Shown here piece after piece: positions 31,276 to 39,247 of a stretch of 64,000 bases of DNA (position 1 is the stretch's first letter; each line of letters opens with the position of its first letter). Both the position numbers and the translations under genes were made by a program. A model generated the notes under the pieces. The model did not search any database. It was not told the DNA's origin and was given only the letters and a program-made list of their open reading frames with translations. Source of the DNA: Rubrivivax sp. (GTDB lineage: Bacteria > Pseudomonadota > Gammaproteobacteria > Burkholderiales > Burkholderiaceae_C); assembly GCA_020852865.1 (NCBI GenBank), contig JADYZZ010000043.1:26761-90760 (forward strand), given 5' to 3'.

Positions 31276-32304
31276 TCATGCGTCGGAAGACGCGCGCGAG
31301 CCGAGCCCGAGATACAGGTCGCGGCCGCGCACGAGCGCGGCGATCTTGCCGTCGGCGACGCTGCGCGGCAGCATCCAGAAGCCGCAGTCCGGGTGGATGT
31401 ACTTCACCCGATCGGCGCCGAGCAGCTTCTCGGCGCGCTCGACAGCGCGCGCGACGTCCTCGGGCGATTCGATCTCGGTGCGCTTGACGTCGACCACGCC
31501 CAGCCCGAGGCTGATGCCGGGGCGCAGCTCCTTGAACACCGCCAGTTCCTCGGGCGGCCGGTGCGCGGTCTCCATCACGATGTGGTCGACTTCGAGCGCG
31601 TTCAGGTATTCGACGAGCCGCGCCCAGGTGCCCTTCTGGATCGACTGGCCGCCGTAGTTGCCGAAGCACAGATGCACCGCGGCCTTGGCCGGTGCGGCCA
31701 CCGCACGCAGCACCTTGTTGACGGCGGCGGCCGCCCAGCGCCATTCCTCGGCGTGGCCGGGCAGATTGGCCTCGTCGAGCTGCACCACGTCGGCGTCGAG
31801 GTGCGGCACCTGCTCGGCCAGCACGTCGGCGATGGCGTGCGCGAGCCGCTCGGGATCGCGGTAATGCAGGTCGTGCAGCGTCTTGGCCAGCATGTGCGGG
31901 CCGGTGACGGTGAACTTGAGCGGCCTGGCGGCGAGCGCGCGGGCGCGCGCGCAGGGCAGCTTCAGGTTCAGCGTGCCGGCGCCGACCGGGCCTTCCACGA
32001 CACCCGGCGGCCGGCTGCGAAAACGCATGCCGCTGGCCTGGGCGTAGGCGAGCCATTCGCCGAAGCCGATGTCGGCGCGCACCCCGCGCATCGGCCGGAC
32101 GAAGTATTCGATCATGCCGTTGGTGTCGGGGTGATTGATGTCGAAGCGGTACAGCTCGCCGTCGCACACGAGGTCGATGCCGGCACGCTCCTGCGTGGCG
32201 AGCACGACGCGCGTGGCGTCGACGAGCGCCTGCTCCGAAGGCGCATGGCGCAGCCAGTCGGGCACCGGATAGGAGCCGACCACCGTGGTGAGGATGCGAG
32301 GCAT
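31276..32304 (-). CDS. Stand-alone MetE-core methyltransferase-like enzyme
   Basis: A 342-residue protein equal to the C-terminal catalytic barrel of cobalamin-independent methionine synthase, without the N-terminal barrel. It starts ILTTVVGSYPVPDWL. All four zinc ligands of MetE appear kept: His211 and Cys213 (VHLCFGNYGG), Glu245 (IVMETAHR) and Cys307 (HPDCGFWMLPR). It should activate a thiol for alkyl transfer; the donor and acceptor are unknown. Its start codon is only 22 bp from that of the divergent SDR gene, inside a shared promoter with a TetR-type operator, so it belongs with the catabolic cluster to the right. Confidence 0.8.
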   Translation of the reverse strand: MPRILTTVVGSYPVPDWLRHAPSEQALVDATRVVLATQERAGIDLVCDGELYRFDINHPDTNGMIEYFVRPMRGVRADIGFGEWLAYAQASGMRFRSRPPGVVEGPVGAGTLNLKLPCARARALAARPLKFTVTGPHMLAKTLHDLHYRDPERLAHAIADVLAEQVPHLDADVVQLDEANLPGHAEEWRWAAAAVNKVLRAVAAPAKAAVHLCFGNYGGQSIQKGTWARLVEYLNALEVDHIVMETAHRPPEELAVFKELRPGISLGLGVVDVKRTEIESPEDVARAVERAEKLLGADRVKYIHPDCGFWMLPRSVADGKIAALVRGRDLYLGLGSRASSDA

Positions 32305-32311
32305 GCCGGCG

Positions 32312-32319
32312 AGTATAAT
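32312..32319. promoter_or_regulatory. Overlapping bidirectional -10 boxes
   Basis: AGTATAAT contains a perfect TATAAT (32314-32319) reading right and TATACT (32317-32312) reading left. Each ends 7 nt before the start codon of its gene (32327 and 32304), so both transcripts would be leaderless. The -35 elements are weak on both sides, which suits a regulated promoter. Confidence 0.7.
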
Positions 32320-32334
32320 TCACCAGATGGTTAA
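32319..32334. promoter_or_regulatory. Operator site 1 (TetR-type inverted repeat)
   Basis: TTCACC-AGAT-GGTTAA, an imperfect inverted repeat that covers the end of the -10 box and has the ATG of the SDR gene at its centre. It shares the core ACCAG-NN-GGTTAAC with the second divergent promoter at 37434. The TetR gene at 40 kb is the natural candidate for its repressor. Confidence 0.6.
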
Positions 32335-33349
32335 CAACCTGCCGGCGCGCTTTGCCGACGTCGAGGCGCTCGAGGCCTTCCTGTCGCAGCCGACCCCGGA
32401 GCTCGAGCGCGAGCTGGCCGCGATCGACGCGATCCTCGTGCTCGGCGTCGGCGGCAAGATGGGGCCCACGCTGGCACGCATGGCAAGGCGCGCCGGCAAG
32501 CGCGTGGTCGGCGTCGCGCGCTTCTCCGAGCCGGGCCTGCGCGCGCGGCTCGAGGCCTGGGGCATCGAGTGCCTGGCCTGCGATCTGCTCGACCGCGCAG
32601 CGCTCGAGCGCCTGCCCCGTCTCGCGCATGTGGTGTTCATGGCCGGGCACAAGTTCGGCGCGGCCGGCAATGCCGCGCTCACCTGGGCCATGAACGTCGG
32701 CGTGCCCTACGCCGTCGCCGACTTGTTCGAAGGCTCGACGATCGTCGCTTTCTCGACGGCCTGCGTCTACCCCTATATGCCGGTCGACGGCCCCGGCGCC
32801 GACGAATCCGTGCCGGCGACGCCGCCGCCGGGCGACTACGCCACCACCTGCGTCGGGCGCGAGCACGCCTTCCTGTTCGGTTCGCAGCGCCACGGCACGC
32901 CGGGCCGCCTGATGCGGCTCGAGTACGCGATCGACATGCGCTACGGCGTGCTGCACGACATCGCGCGCCGGGTGTTTGCCGGCGAGCCGGTCGACGTGAC
33001 GATGGGCCATGTCAACCTGCTGTGGCAGGGCGAGGCCAACGAGCAGGCGCTGCGCCTGCTCGCGCACGCCACCACGCCCACGACGCCGATCAACGTAAGC
33101 GGCGCCGAGGTGCTGAGCGTGCGCTGGCTGGCCGAGGAGTTCGGACGCCTGTTCGGCAAGGCGGTCTCGATCGCCGGGCGCGAGGCGCCGACCGCATGGC
33201 TGGTCGACACCAGCGCCGCGCGCCGGCTCTTCGGTGCACCGCGCGTGCCGCTGGCGCGCATGCTCGAGTGGCAGGCCGACTGGGTCTCGCGTGGCCTGCC
33301 CAGCCTGGGCCGGCCGACGCATTTCGAGACCCGGGATGGGCAGTACTGA
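32327..33349 (+). CDS. SDR epimerase-like protein with altered active site
   Basis: A 340-residue extended short-chain dehydrogenase/epimerase. The Rossmann loop is ILVLGVGGKMGPTLARMA, the serine strand AFSTACVYPY, and the end has LSVRWLAEEFGRLFGK, as in nucleotide-sugar epimerase relatives. The catalytic YxxxK is instead Tyr171-A-T-T-Cys175, so the essential lysine is replaced by cysteine. The ATG at MVNNLPARF lies 8 nt after a perfect -10 box; longer upstream starts would lie within the divergent gene. The GNAT gene overlaps its end by 14 nt. The role is unknown but probably tied to the substrate of this cluster. Confidence 0.75.
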   Translation: MVNNLPARFADVEALEAFLSQPTPELERELAAIDAILVLGVGGKMGPTLARMARRAGKRVVGVARFSEPGLRARLEAWGIECLACDLLDRAALERLPRLAHVVFMAGHKFGAAGNAALTWAMNVGVPYAVADLFEGSTIVAFSTACVYPYMPVDGPGADESVPATPPPGDYATTCVGREHAFLFGSQRHGTPGRLMRLEYAIDMRYGVLHDIARRVFAGEPVDVTMGHVNLLWQGEANEQALRLLAHATTPTTPINVSGAEVLSVRWLAEEFGRLFGKAVSIAGREAPTAWLVDTSAARRLFGAPRVPLARMLEWQADWVSRGLPSLGRPTHFETRDGQY

Positions 33350-34232
33350 ATCGTTTGGCGAGAGCGCGCTCGCTGCATCCGAGCTCGACGCCGCCTGCGC
33401 GCTCGTCGCCGAAGCCGGCTGGAACCAGACCGCCGCCGATTGGCGCATCTTCCTCGACCTGGGCGCCGTGTTCGCGCTGCACAGCAGCGACGGGCGGCTG
33501 GCCGCCACCGCGGCGACGCTGCCCTATCCGAGCGGCTTGGGCTGGATCAGCATGGTGCTGGTCGGCGGCACGTGGCGCCGCCGCGGACTTGCAACCCGGC
33601 TGCTGGAGCGCTGCATCGAGCAGCTGCACGCGCAGGGCATGGTCCCGGTGCTCGATGCCACCCCGGCCGGCCGCGCGGTGTACCGGCCGCTGGGCTTTCG
33701 CGACGGCTGGCCGATCCAGCGCTGGCGACGTGCGGCGCCGGACTCACGCGCGGCCGTACCCGCCGCGACGCGGTTCGCACCCACGACGGCGCCGCGCGCG
33801 GCGCCGGCAGCGCCGCTGCGCGCCGCGCCGTGGCCCGCGGTGCTGGCGCTCGACGCCGCGGCGTTCGGCTGCAACCGCGCGCCGCTGCTCGATCGGCTGC
33901 GCCAGCGCTCGGGCGCATTCGCCTGCAGCATCGGGCAGGGCGAGCGGCTGCGCGGCTTCCTGCTCGGGCGCGACGGCCGCGCCGCGACGCAGTTCGGGCC
34001 CATCGTCGCCGACGACGAAGACACCGCCTGCCTGCTCGTCGCGCACGCGCTCGCCCGAGTCGCGACCCCGATCGTCGTCGACGCGCTCGAGCGGCACGAG
34101 CGCTTCGCCGCCTGGCTGGCCGCGCAGGGCTTCGAGCGCGAGCGGCCCTACACGCGCATGGCGCTCGGCGGCGACCCGCTCTTCGGCGATGCGGCACGCA
34201 CGCTGGCGATCGCCGGCCCCGAACTCGGCTGA
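33336..34232 (+). CDS. Two-domain GNAT acetyltransferase
   Basis: A 298-residue protein with an N-terminal GNAT domain (MVLVGGTWRRRGLATRLLERCIEQL is the acetyl-CoA loop, then AGRAVYRPLGFRDG) and a C-terminal domain like that of YitH-type acetyltransferases (FGPIVADDEDTACLLVAHAL, GFERERPYTRMALG). The Ala/Pro-rich linker near residue 135 joins them. It overlaps the SDR gene by 14 nt and is translationally coupled to it. Acceptor unknown. Confidence 0.8.
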   Translation: MGSTESFGESALAASELDAACALVAEAGWNQTAADWRIFLDLGAVFALHSSDGRLAATAATLPYPSGLGWISMVLVGGTWRRRGLATRLLERCIEQLHAQGMVPVLDATPAGRAVYRPLGFRDGWPIQRWRRAAPDSRAAVPAATRFAPTTAPRAAPAAPLRAAPWPAVLALDAAAFGCNRAPLLDRLRQRSGAFACSIGQGERLRGFLLGRDGRAATQFGPIVADDEDTACLLVAHALARVATPIVVDALERHERFAAWLAAQGFERERPYTRMALGGDPLFGDAARTLAIAGPELG

Positions 34233-34236
34233 CTCG

Positions 34237-34288
34237 GAGCCTGTGCAGAGATCGATCCCGCGGGCGTGATTCATGTCTTCACAGGCTC
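34237..34288. repeat. Inverted repeat between GNAT and FAD genes
   Basis: GAGCCTGTG (34237-34245) and CACAGGCTC (34280-34288), a perfect 9-bp inverted repeat with a 34-nt spacer in the 75-bp gap before the FAD oxidoreductase gene. It could be a weak hairpin or a small element relic. Confidence 0.5.
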
Positions 34289-34307
34289 TCGGCAAGGGGG
34301 GGACGCC

Positions 34308-35876
34308 ATGGCTCATGACTTCATCGTGATCGGCAGCGGGCACAACGGCCTGGCCTGCGCCGCCTACCTCGCCAGGGCCGGCGCGAGCGTGCTCGTCGTC
34401 GAGCGCCAGCAGCGCATCGGCGGCAGCTGCCACACCGCCGAGGCGACGCTGCCCGGCTTCAAGCACAACATCTGCTCGATGGTGCACACGCACATCCCGC
34501 TGAGCCCGGTGTACCGCGATCTCGAGCTCGAGCGCCACGGCGTGCGCTACGTCTATCCGGAGCATCTGCGCGGCACGCTCTTTCCCGATCAGCGCTGCCT
34601 CGTGATGTACCGCGCCAGCGATCGCATGGCCGCCGAGATCGCGCGCTACTCGGCGCGCGACGCCGACACCTTCCGGCGGCTCGTCGCCGATTACGGCGAA
34701 TTCATCGACACGACCTACCTGCCGCTCATGTACTCGCCGCCGCTGGCGCCTTCGCTGCAAAGCGCTCAGCTCGAGGTCTCCGAGGAAGGCCGTCAACTGC
34801 TGCAATGGCAGGCCGGCACGCCGGTGCAACTGCTCGACGAGCTGTTCGAGAACGAGTACGTCAAGGTGCATTTCCTCGCGCGCATGACGGTGCTCGGCTT
34901 CCCGCCCGACGCCTACGGCCAGGGCTGGATCTGCCTGTTCCGCATCCTCAGGGCCGAGGCGCCGATCTGCGTCGGCGGCTCGCAGCAGCTGGCCGAGGGG
35001 CTGCGCCGCGTCGTCGAGGGTGCCGGCGGCCAGGTACGCACCGGTGCCGGGGTACGCCGCATCGTCGTGCAGGGCAAGCGCGCGGTGGCCGTCGAGCTCG
35101 ACGACGGCACGCGCCTCGGCGCCGCCAAGGCCGTGATCACGAACGTCGAGCCGAAGAAGAGCTTTCTCGGCATGGTGGGCGAGGAGCACCTGCCGGCTGC
35201 GTTCGCGACCCGGGTCCGGAACTATCACGCGCGCGGACGCTCGCTGCTGTGCCTGCACCTGGCCGTCTCCGAGCCGCCCCGATACCGGGCGGCGACCGAC
35301 AACCCGCACGTGAACCTCGCCTTCAGCCAGGAGATGTTCGGCGCGACGATGGCCGACCAGGTCGAGGCCTACCAGGAGATCGCTGCCGGCCGGCCACCGC
35401 GCCGCGCGATGCTGCAGATCACGGTGCCCACGCTGTTCGACCCCTCTCAGGCTCCGCCGGGCAGGCACAGCGTGCTCGTCTGGCAATACGCTCCGTACGC
35501 GCTCGCGGGCCAGGGCCCGCAAGGCTGGCGAGGCGCGCGCGCCGAGTACGCCGAACATTGTCTGGACCTGTGGCGTAGCTATGCGCCCAACATGAGCGCC
35601 GACAAGATCCTCGCGACGACGATCCAGGACCCGACCGACACCGAGCGGCACAACGACAACATGATCAACGGCGTCGACGTGGTCGGAGACATGACGCCCG
35701 ACCAGATGGGCTACTTCCGCCCGTTCGCGGGCTGGTCGGGCTACCGCTCGCCGATCGAGGGTCTTTACATGTGCGGCGGCTACTGCCATCCGGGCGGCGG
35801 CGTGCACGCCGGCGCGGGCCACAACGCCGCCGGCGTCATCGCCGAGGACTACGGCCTGCGCAGGTGGTGGGACTGA
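34308..35876 (+). CDS. Phytoene-desaturase-like FAD oxidoreductase
   Basis: A 522-residue flavoprotein of the amine-oxidase/phytoene dehydrogenase superfamily. The N-terminal FAD loop is DFIVIGSGHNGLACAAYLARAG, then VVERQQRIGGSCHTAE. GGSQQLAEGLRRVVEGAGGQVRTGAGVRRI is the usual second FAD segment, and the end carries LYMCGGYCHPGGGVHAGAGHNAAGVI. These enzymes often saturate, desaturate or isomerise hydrophobic substrates. No carotenoid genes are near, so a role on the compound handled by this cluster is more likely. The SRPBCC gene follows after 4 nt. Confidence 0.85.
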   Translation: MAHDFIVIGSGHNGLACAAYLARAGASVLVVERQQRIGGSCHTAEATLPGFKHNICSMVHTHIPLSPVYRDLELERHGVRYVYPEHLRGTLFPDQRCLVMYRASDRMAAEIARYSARDADTFRRLVADYGEFIDTTYLPLMYSPPLAPSLQSAQLEVSEEGRQLLQWQAGTPVQLLDELFENEYVKVHFLARMTVLGFPPDAYGQGWICLFRILRAEAPICVGGSQQLAEGLRRVVEGAGGQVRTGAGVRRIVVQGKRAVAVELDDGTRLGAAKAVITNVEPKKSFLGMVGEEHLPAAFATRVRNYHARGRSLLCLHLAVSEPPRYRAATDNPHVNLAFSQEMFGATMADQVEAYQEIAAGRPPRRAMLQITVPTLFDPSQAPPGRHSVLVWQYAPYALAGQGPQGWRGARAEYAEHCLDLWRSYAPNMSADKILATTIQDPTDTERHNDNMINGVDVVGDMTPDQMGYFRPFAGWSGYRSPIEGLYMCGGYCHPGGGVHAGAGHNAAGVIAEDYGLRRWWD

Positions 35877-35880
35877 AGCG

Positions 35881-36402
35881 ATGCCCCTGCGCGAGCAACG
35901 CTTCGCCGTCGCCGCCGCGCCGGCCGAACTGTGGCGCTTCCTGCGCGACTTCGCGGCCCTGTGCGCCTGCATCCCCGGCGTCGAGCAGCTCGAGGTGCGG
36001 GACGAGCGGCACCTGCGGCTGAAGGTCAGGGAGAACCTCGGCGTCGTGCCGCTCGTCGTCGACCTTCAGGCCGAGATCGAGTCCGAGGAGCCCGGACGGC
36101 GCCTGCGCGCCCTCGCCCGCGCCGAGCATCTGACGATGCACATCGAGGTCGAACTTGTGCCCGACGCTTCGGGCACCCTGCTGCACACGCGCTTCGAGGT
36201 CAGCGGCAGCGGCCCGCTCAAGCCGGTGGTCGACCGTCTGTTCGAGAAGCGCGCCGCCGAGCGCGGCGCGCGCTTCGCGGCCTGCCTGCAGGAGCGGTTC
36301 GCCGCGGCGCCGCCGACACCGCCCGCAGCGCCGGCGCGGGCCCTGCCCTGGTGGCGGCGCCTGCTGCGCTGGTTCACTCGCCCTTCACGACCTTCATCTT
36401 GA
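35881..36402 (+). CDS. CoxG-like SRPBCC protein
   Basis: A 173-residue protein of the START/SRPBCC fold, closest in pattern to CoxG (carbon monoxide dehydrogenase subunit G family): REQRFAVAAAPAELWRFLRDFAALCACIPGVEQLEV is the typical start with the CIPG motif, and SGSGPLKPVVDRLFEKRAAERGARFAACLQERFA the usual helix. The C-terminus ends in a Pro/Ala linker and a tryptophan-rich basic tail that may touch the membrane. CoxG-like proteins bind hydrophobic ligands or recruit enzymes to the membrane. It overlaps the convergent binding-protein gene by 29 nt. Confidence 0.75.
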   Translation: MPLREQRFAVAAAPAELWRFLRDFAALCACIPGVEQLEVRDERHLRLKVRENLGVVPLVVDLQAEIESEEPGRRLRALARAEHLTMHIEVELVPDASGTLLHTRFEVSGSGPLKPVVDRLFEKRAAERGARFAACLQERFAAAPPTPPAAPARALPWWRRLLRWFTRPSRPSS

Positions 36403-37372
36403 TCGACTTGTCGAGGAACTCGTTCGTGTACACGGTCTTCACGTCGAACGGCTTGTCGACGCCGATGTAGTCGCGCACCAGCGCGTAATCGTCCTGCATG
36501 CGCTTGTCGTCGTGCCAGCCGAGCGCGACGGTCTGCGAGGTCTTGTCGCTCATCAGCACCTCGACGAGGTGCCAGTTCTGCAGTTCGTTGTCGTAGTCGA
36601 GCGCGCCGTTGGCGTCGACCAGCGCGCGCACGCAGGGGTTGGGCTGCTTGACGCACTCGGCAAACGCGCGCTGCGTGACCTTGACGAACCTGTCGACCAG
36701 GGCGCGGTTCTTCTCGAGGTAGTCGCGGTTGACGATGATCGAGTTGCCGTAGGGGTTGATGCCGACGTCGCGCCAGGCGAGGAAGCCCATGTCGTCGCCG
36801 AGCTCGCGCTTGAAGACATGGTGGATGTTGTAGAAGGAGGTCGTGATGTCGATCGTGCGCGCCTTGAGCGCAGCCAGTTTCGCGTTGGGGTCGATGTTGA
36901 CCCAGGTCACCGACTTCGGGTCGATGCCGTTGGCCTTGGCCAGCGCCGGCCAGACGGCCCGCGCGCCGTCGCCGGCCGGGTTGCCGATCTTCTTGCCCGG
37001 GAAGTCCTTGATGCCGCGGATGCCCGAGCTCTTGAGCCAGTACATGCCCTGCGGCGAGTTGGCGTAGACGTTGAGCACGGCCACCGAGTCGGCCCCCTTG
37101 CCCTTGGCGACGAGGACGCCGGCCATGTCGGCCAGGCCGACCGGATTGGCGCCGGCGCCGACGCGCTGGATGGCCAGCGCCGAGCCCTTGCCGACTTCCA
37201 GGTTGAGGTCGATTCCCTCCTTCTGGTACCAGCCGAGCTTCTTGCCGTAGTAGTAGGGTGCGTGGTCGCCGCCGGGCACCCAGTTGAGGATGAAGTCGAT
37301 CTTCTGCTGGGCGAAGGCCGGCGCGACGAAGGCGGCGGCCGCGGCGGCGACGGCGGTGATGAGCCTGCGCAT
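36374..37372 (-). CDS. SsuA/THI5-like ABC substrate-binding protein
   Basis: A 332-residue periplasmic receptor with a signal peptide (cleavage near AFA-QQ). The mature start KIDFILNWVPGGDHAPYYYGKKLGWYQKEGIDLNLEVGKGS fits the NMT1/THI5 group, which binds pyrimidine precursors, sulfonates, nitrate or aromatics. It is transcribed opposite to its likely partners: the aldolase, permease and ATPase genes run rightward from the same divergent promoter. The 3' end overlaps the SRPBCC gene. The ligand is unknown; the WVPGGDHAPYYYG motif is nearest to ThiY-type receptors. Confidence 0.85.
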   Translation of the reverse strand: MRRLITAVAAAAAAFVAPAFAQQKIDFILNWVPGGDHAPYYYGKKLGWYQKEGIDLNLEVGKGSALAIQRVGAGANPVGLADMAGVLVAKGKGADSVAVLNVYANSPQGMYWLKSSGIRGIKDFPGKKIGNPAGDGARAVWPALAKANGIDPKSVTWVNIDPNAKLAALKARTIDITTSFYNIHHVFKRELGDDMGFLAWRDVGINPYGNSIIVNRDYLEKNRALVDRFVKVTQRAFAECVKQPNPCVRALVDANGALDYDNELQNWHLVEVLMSDKTSQTVALGWHDDKRMQDDYALVRDYIGVDKPFDVKTVYTNEFLDKSIKMKVVKGE

Positions 37373-37433
37373 GGAGTCTCCTCGTTGACGCCCACCCGGC
37401 GGGTCGAGCAGGGGGCGATGGTAGCATCACGTG

Positions 37434-37449
37434 TAACCAGCCGGTTAAC
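37434..37449. promoter_or_regulatory. Operator site 2 (TetR-type inverted repeat)
   Basis: TAACC-AGCC-GGTTA followed by AC, a perfect 5-bp inverted repeat with a 4-nt centre, 5 nt before the ATG of the aldolase gene and in the 82-bp gap to the divergent receptor gene. It matches operator site 1 at 12 of 15 aligned positions. The rest of the gap shows no strong promoter consensus. Confidence 0.6.
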
Positions 37450-37454
37450 TGCGC

Positions 37455-38492
37455 ATGCCCACGCTGCCCACGGAGATCGCCTCGCTGCTGCACCGCGGCG
37501 CCGTGATTCCGGCGCACCCGCTCGCGCTCGACGCCGCGCGCCGGCTCGATCCGCGGCGCCAGCGCGCGCTCACGCGCTACTACCTCGATGCCGGCAGCGG
37601 CGGGCTGGCCGTCGGCGTGCATGCCACCCAGTTCGCGATCCGCGAAGCCGGCCTGTACGAACCGGTGCTGCGCCTGGCCGCCGAGGAGGCCGCGCAGCGC
37701 GCAGCGGGGCCCCTGGCGTTGATCGCCGGCCTGGCCGGCCCCACCGCGCAGGCCCGGCGCGAGGCGCAGATCGCGCGCGCGCTCGGCTACCACGCGGGGC
37801 TGCTGTCGCTCGGCGCGCTCGATGGCGCCTCCATCGACGAGCTGATCGCGCACAGCGCCGAGGTCGGCCAGGAAATCCCGCTCGTGGGCTTTTACCTGCA
37901 ACGCGCGGTCGGCGGCCGCCGCCTGCCGGTTGAGTTCTGGCGCCGTTTTGCCGCGCTCGAAAGCGTCGTCGCGATCAAGATCGCGCCGTTCGACCGCTAC
38001 GCCACGCTCGACGTCCTCAAGGGCGTGGTGCAGGCGCAGGCCGAGCGGCGCATCGCGCTCTATACCGGCAACGACGACCACATCGTGCTCGATCTGGCCG
38101 TGCCGTTCGACCTGCGCCGCGGCGACGAGACCGTGCGCCTGCGCCTCCGCGGCGGGCTGCTCGGCCACTGGAGCGTGTGGACGCACAGCGCCGTGCGGCT
38201 GCTCGAGCGCATCCGCCGCGGCGCGCCGGACGACGATCTGCTCGCGCTCGACGCGCGCGTCACCGACTGCAACGGCGCGTTCTTCGACGTCGCCAACGGC
38301 TTCGCCGGCTGCATCCCCGGCTGCCACGAAGTGCTGCGGCGCCAGGGGTTGCTGGCGGGCATCTGGTGTCTCGATCCGGACGAGACCCTGTCGCCCGGAC
38401 AGGCCGAGGAGATCGACCGCGTGCTGCGCGAACACGCCGACCTCGCCGACGACGCCTTCGTGCAGCGCAACCTGGAACGGTGGCTGGCATGA
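37455..38492 (+). CDS. DHDPS-family aldolase/lyase
   Basis: A 345-residue member of the dihydrodipicolinate synthase/N-acetylneuraminate lyase family of class I aldolases. The barrel is visible from IPAHPLALDAARRLDPRRQRALTRYYLDAGSGGLAVGVHATQF onward. The Schiff-base lysine should be in VVAIKIAPFDRY. The C-terminal half (GGLLGHWSVWTHSAVRLLERIRRG and the Cys-containing GCIPGCHEVLRRQG) departs from true DapA, and the protein is about 50 residues longer. A retro-aldol or hydratase step on an imported keto acid is the likely chemistry. Its stop overlaps the permease ATG (ATGA). Confidence 0.8.
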   Translation: MPTLPTEIASLLHRGAVIPAHPLALDAARRLDPRRQRALTRYYLDAGSGGLAVGVHATQFAIREAGLYEPVLRLAAEEAAQRAAGPLALIAGLAGPTAQARREAQIARALGYHAGLLSLGALDGASIDELIAHSAEVGQEIPLVGFYLQRAVGGRRLPVEFWRRFAALESVVAIKIAPFDRYATLDVLKGVVQAQAERRIALYTGNDDHIVLDLAVPFDLRRGDETVRLRLRGGLLGHWSVWTHSAVRLLERIRRGAPDDDLLALDARVTDCNGAFFDVANGFAGCIPGCHEVLRRQGLLAGIWCLDPDETLSPGQAEEIDRVLREHADLADDAFVQRNLERWLA

Positions 38493-39247
38493 CGGGCAAG
38501 GCCGGGCGCGTCGTACTCGCGGTGCTGGCGCATGTCGCCCTGCTGCTGGCCTGGTACCTCTTCGTGCACCTGGGCAAGGTGCCGAAGTTCGTCATGCCCG
38601 GCCCCGAGGCCACGCTCGGTGCGCTGCTGCAGCCCAACTACAGCTGGTGGACCAACATCGCCGTCACCAGCACCGAGATCTTCGTCGGCTACTTCCTGGC
38701 GCTCGCGATCGGCGTCGCGCTCGCGCTCGTGTTCACCTGGTCGCAGGCGCTCGAGGCCTTCTTCATGCCGCTGCTGGTCTCGCTCAACATGGTGCCCAAG
38801 GTGGCGCTGGGGCCGCTCATCATCGTCTGGTTCAAGTACGGCGTGCTGCCCAACTCGATCATGGCGTTCTCGATCGCCGTCTTCCCGATCCTGCTCACCA
38901 CGGCGCGCGGCCTGCGCGAGATCGAACCGGAGCTGCTCGACCTGGTGCGCTCGCTCAAGGGCTCGCGCTGGCAGCTGTTCACGAAGATCCAGCTGCCCGG
39001 CGCCCTGCCCTACATCTTCTCGGGCATGAAGGTGGCGGCGATCCTGGCCGTCGCCGGTGCGATCGTCGGCGAGTTCCTCGGCTCCGACAAGGGGCTCGGC
39101 TACCTGATGCTGCAGGTGCAGGTCACGCTGGATACGCCGGCGATGTTCATGGCCGTCCTGCTGATCACGGTGATCGGCATGCTGCTGTACGGCGTGGTGC
39201 TGCTGCTCGAGCGCCTGCTGGTGCCGAAGGACGCGCGCGTTGCCTGA
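38489..39247 (+). CDS. ABC transporter permease, SsuC/ThiX type
   Basis: A 252-residue inner-membrane permease with six hydrophobic segments. The BPD permease motif is DLVRSLKGSRWQLFTKIQLPGALPYIFSGMKVA (EAA loop), followed by AVAGAIVGEFLGSDKGLGYLMLQ, typical of nitrate/sulfonate/thiamine-precursor importers. It starts within the stop of the aldolase gene and overlaps the ATPase start by 8 nt, so the three are tightly coupled. Confidence 0.92.
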   Translation: MTGKAGRVVLAVLAHVALLLAWYLFVHLGKVPKFVMPGPEATLGALLQPNYSWWTNIAVTSTEIFVGYFLALAIGVALALVFTWSQALEAFFMPLLVSLNMVPKVALGPLIIVWFKYGVLPNSIMAFSIAVFPILLTTARGLREIEPELLDLVRSLKGSRWQLFTKIQLPGALPYIFSGMKVAAILAVAGAIVGEFLGSDKGLGYLMLQVQVTLDTPAMFMAVLLITVIGMLLYGVVLLLERLLVPKDARVA

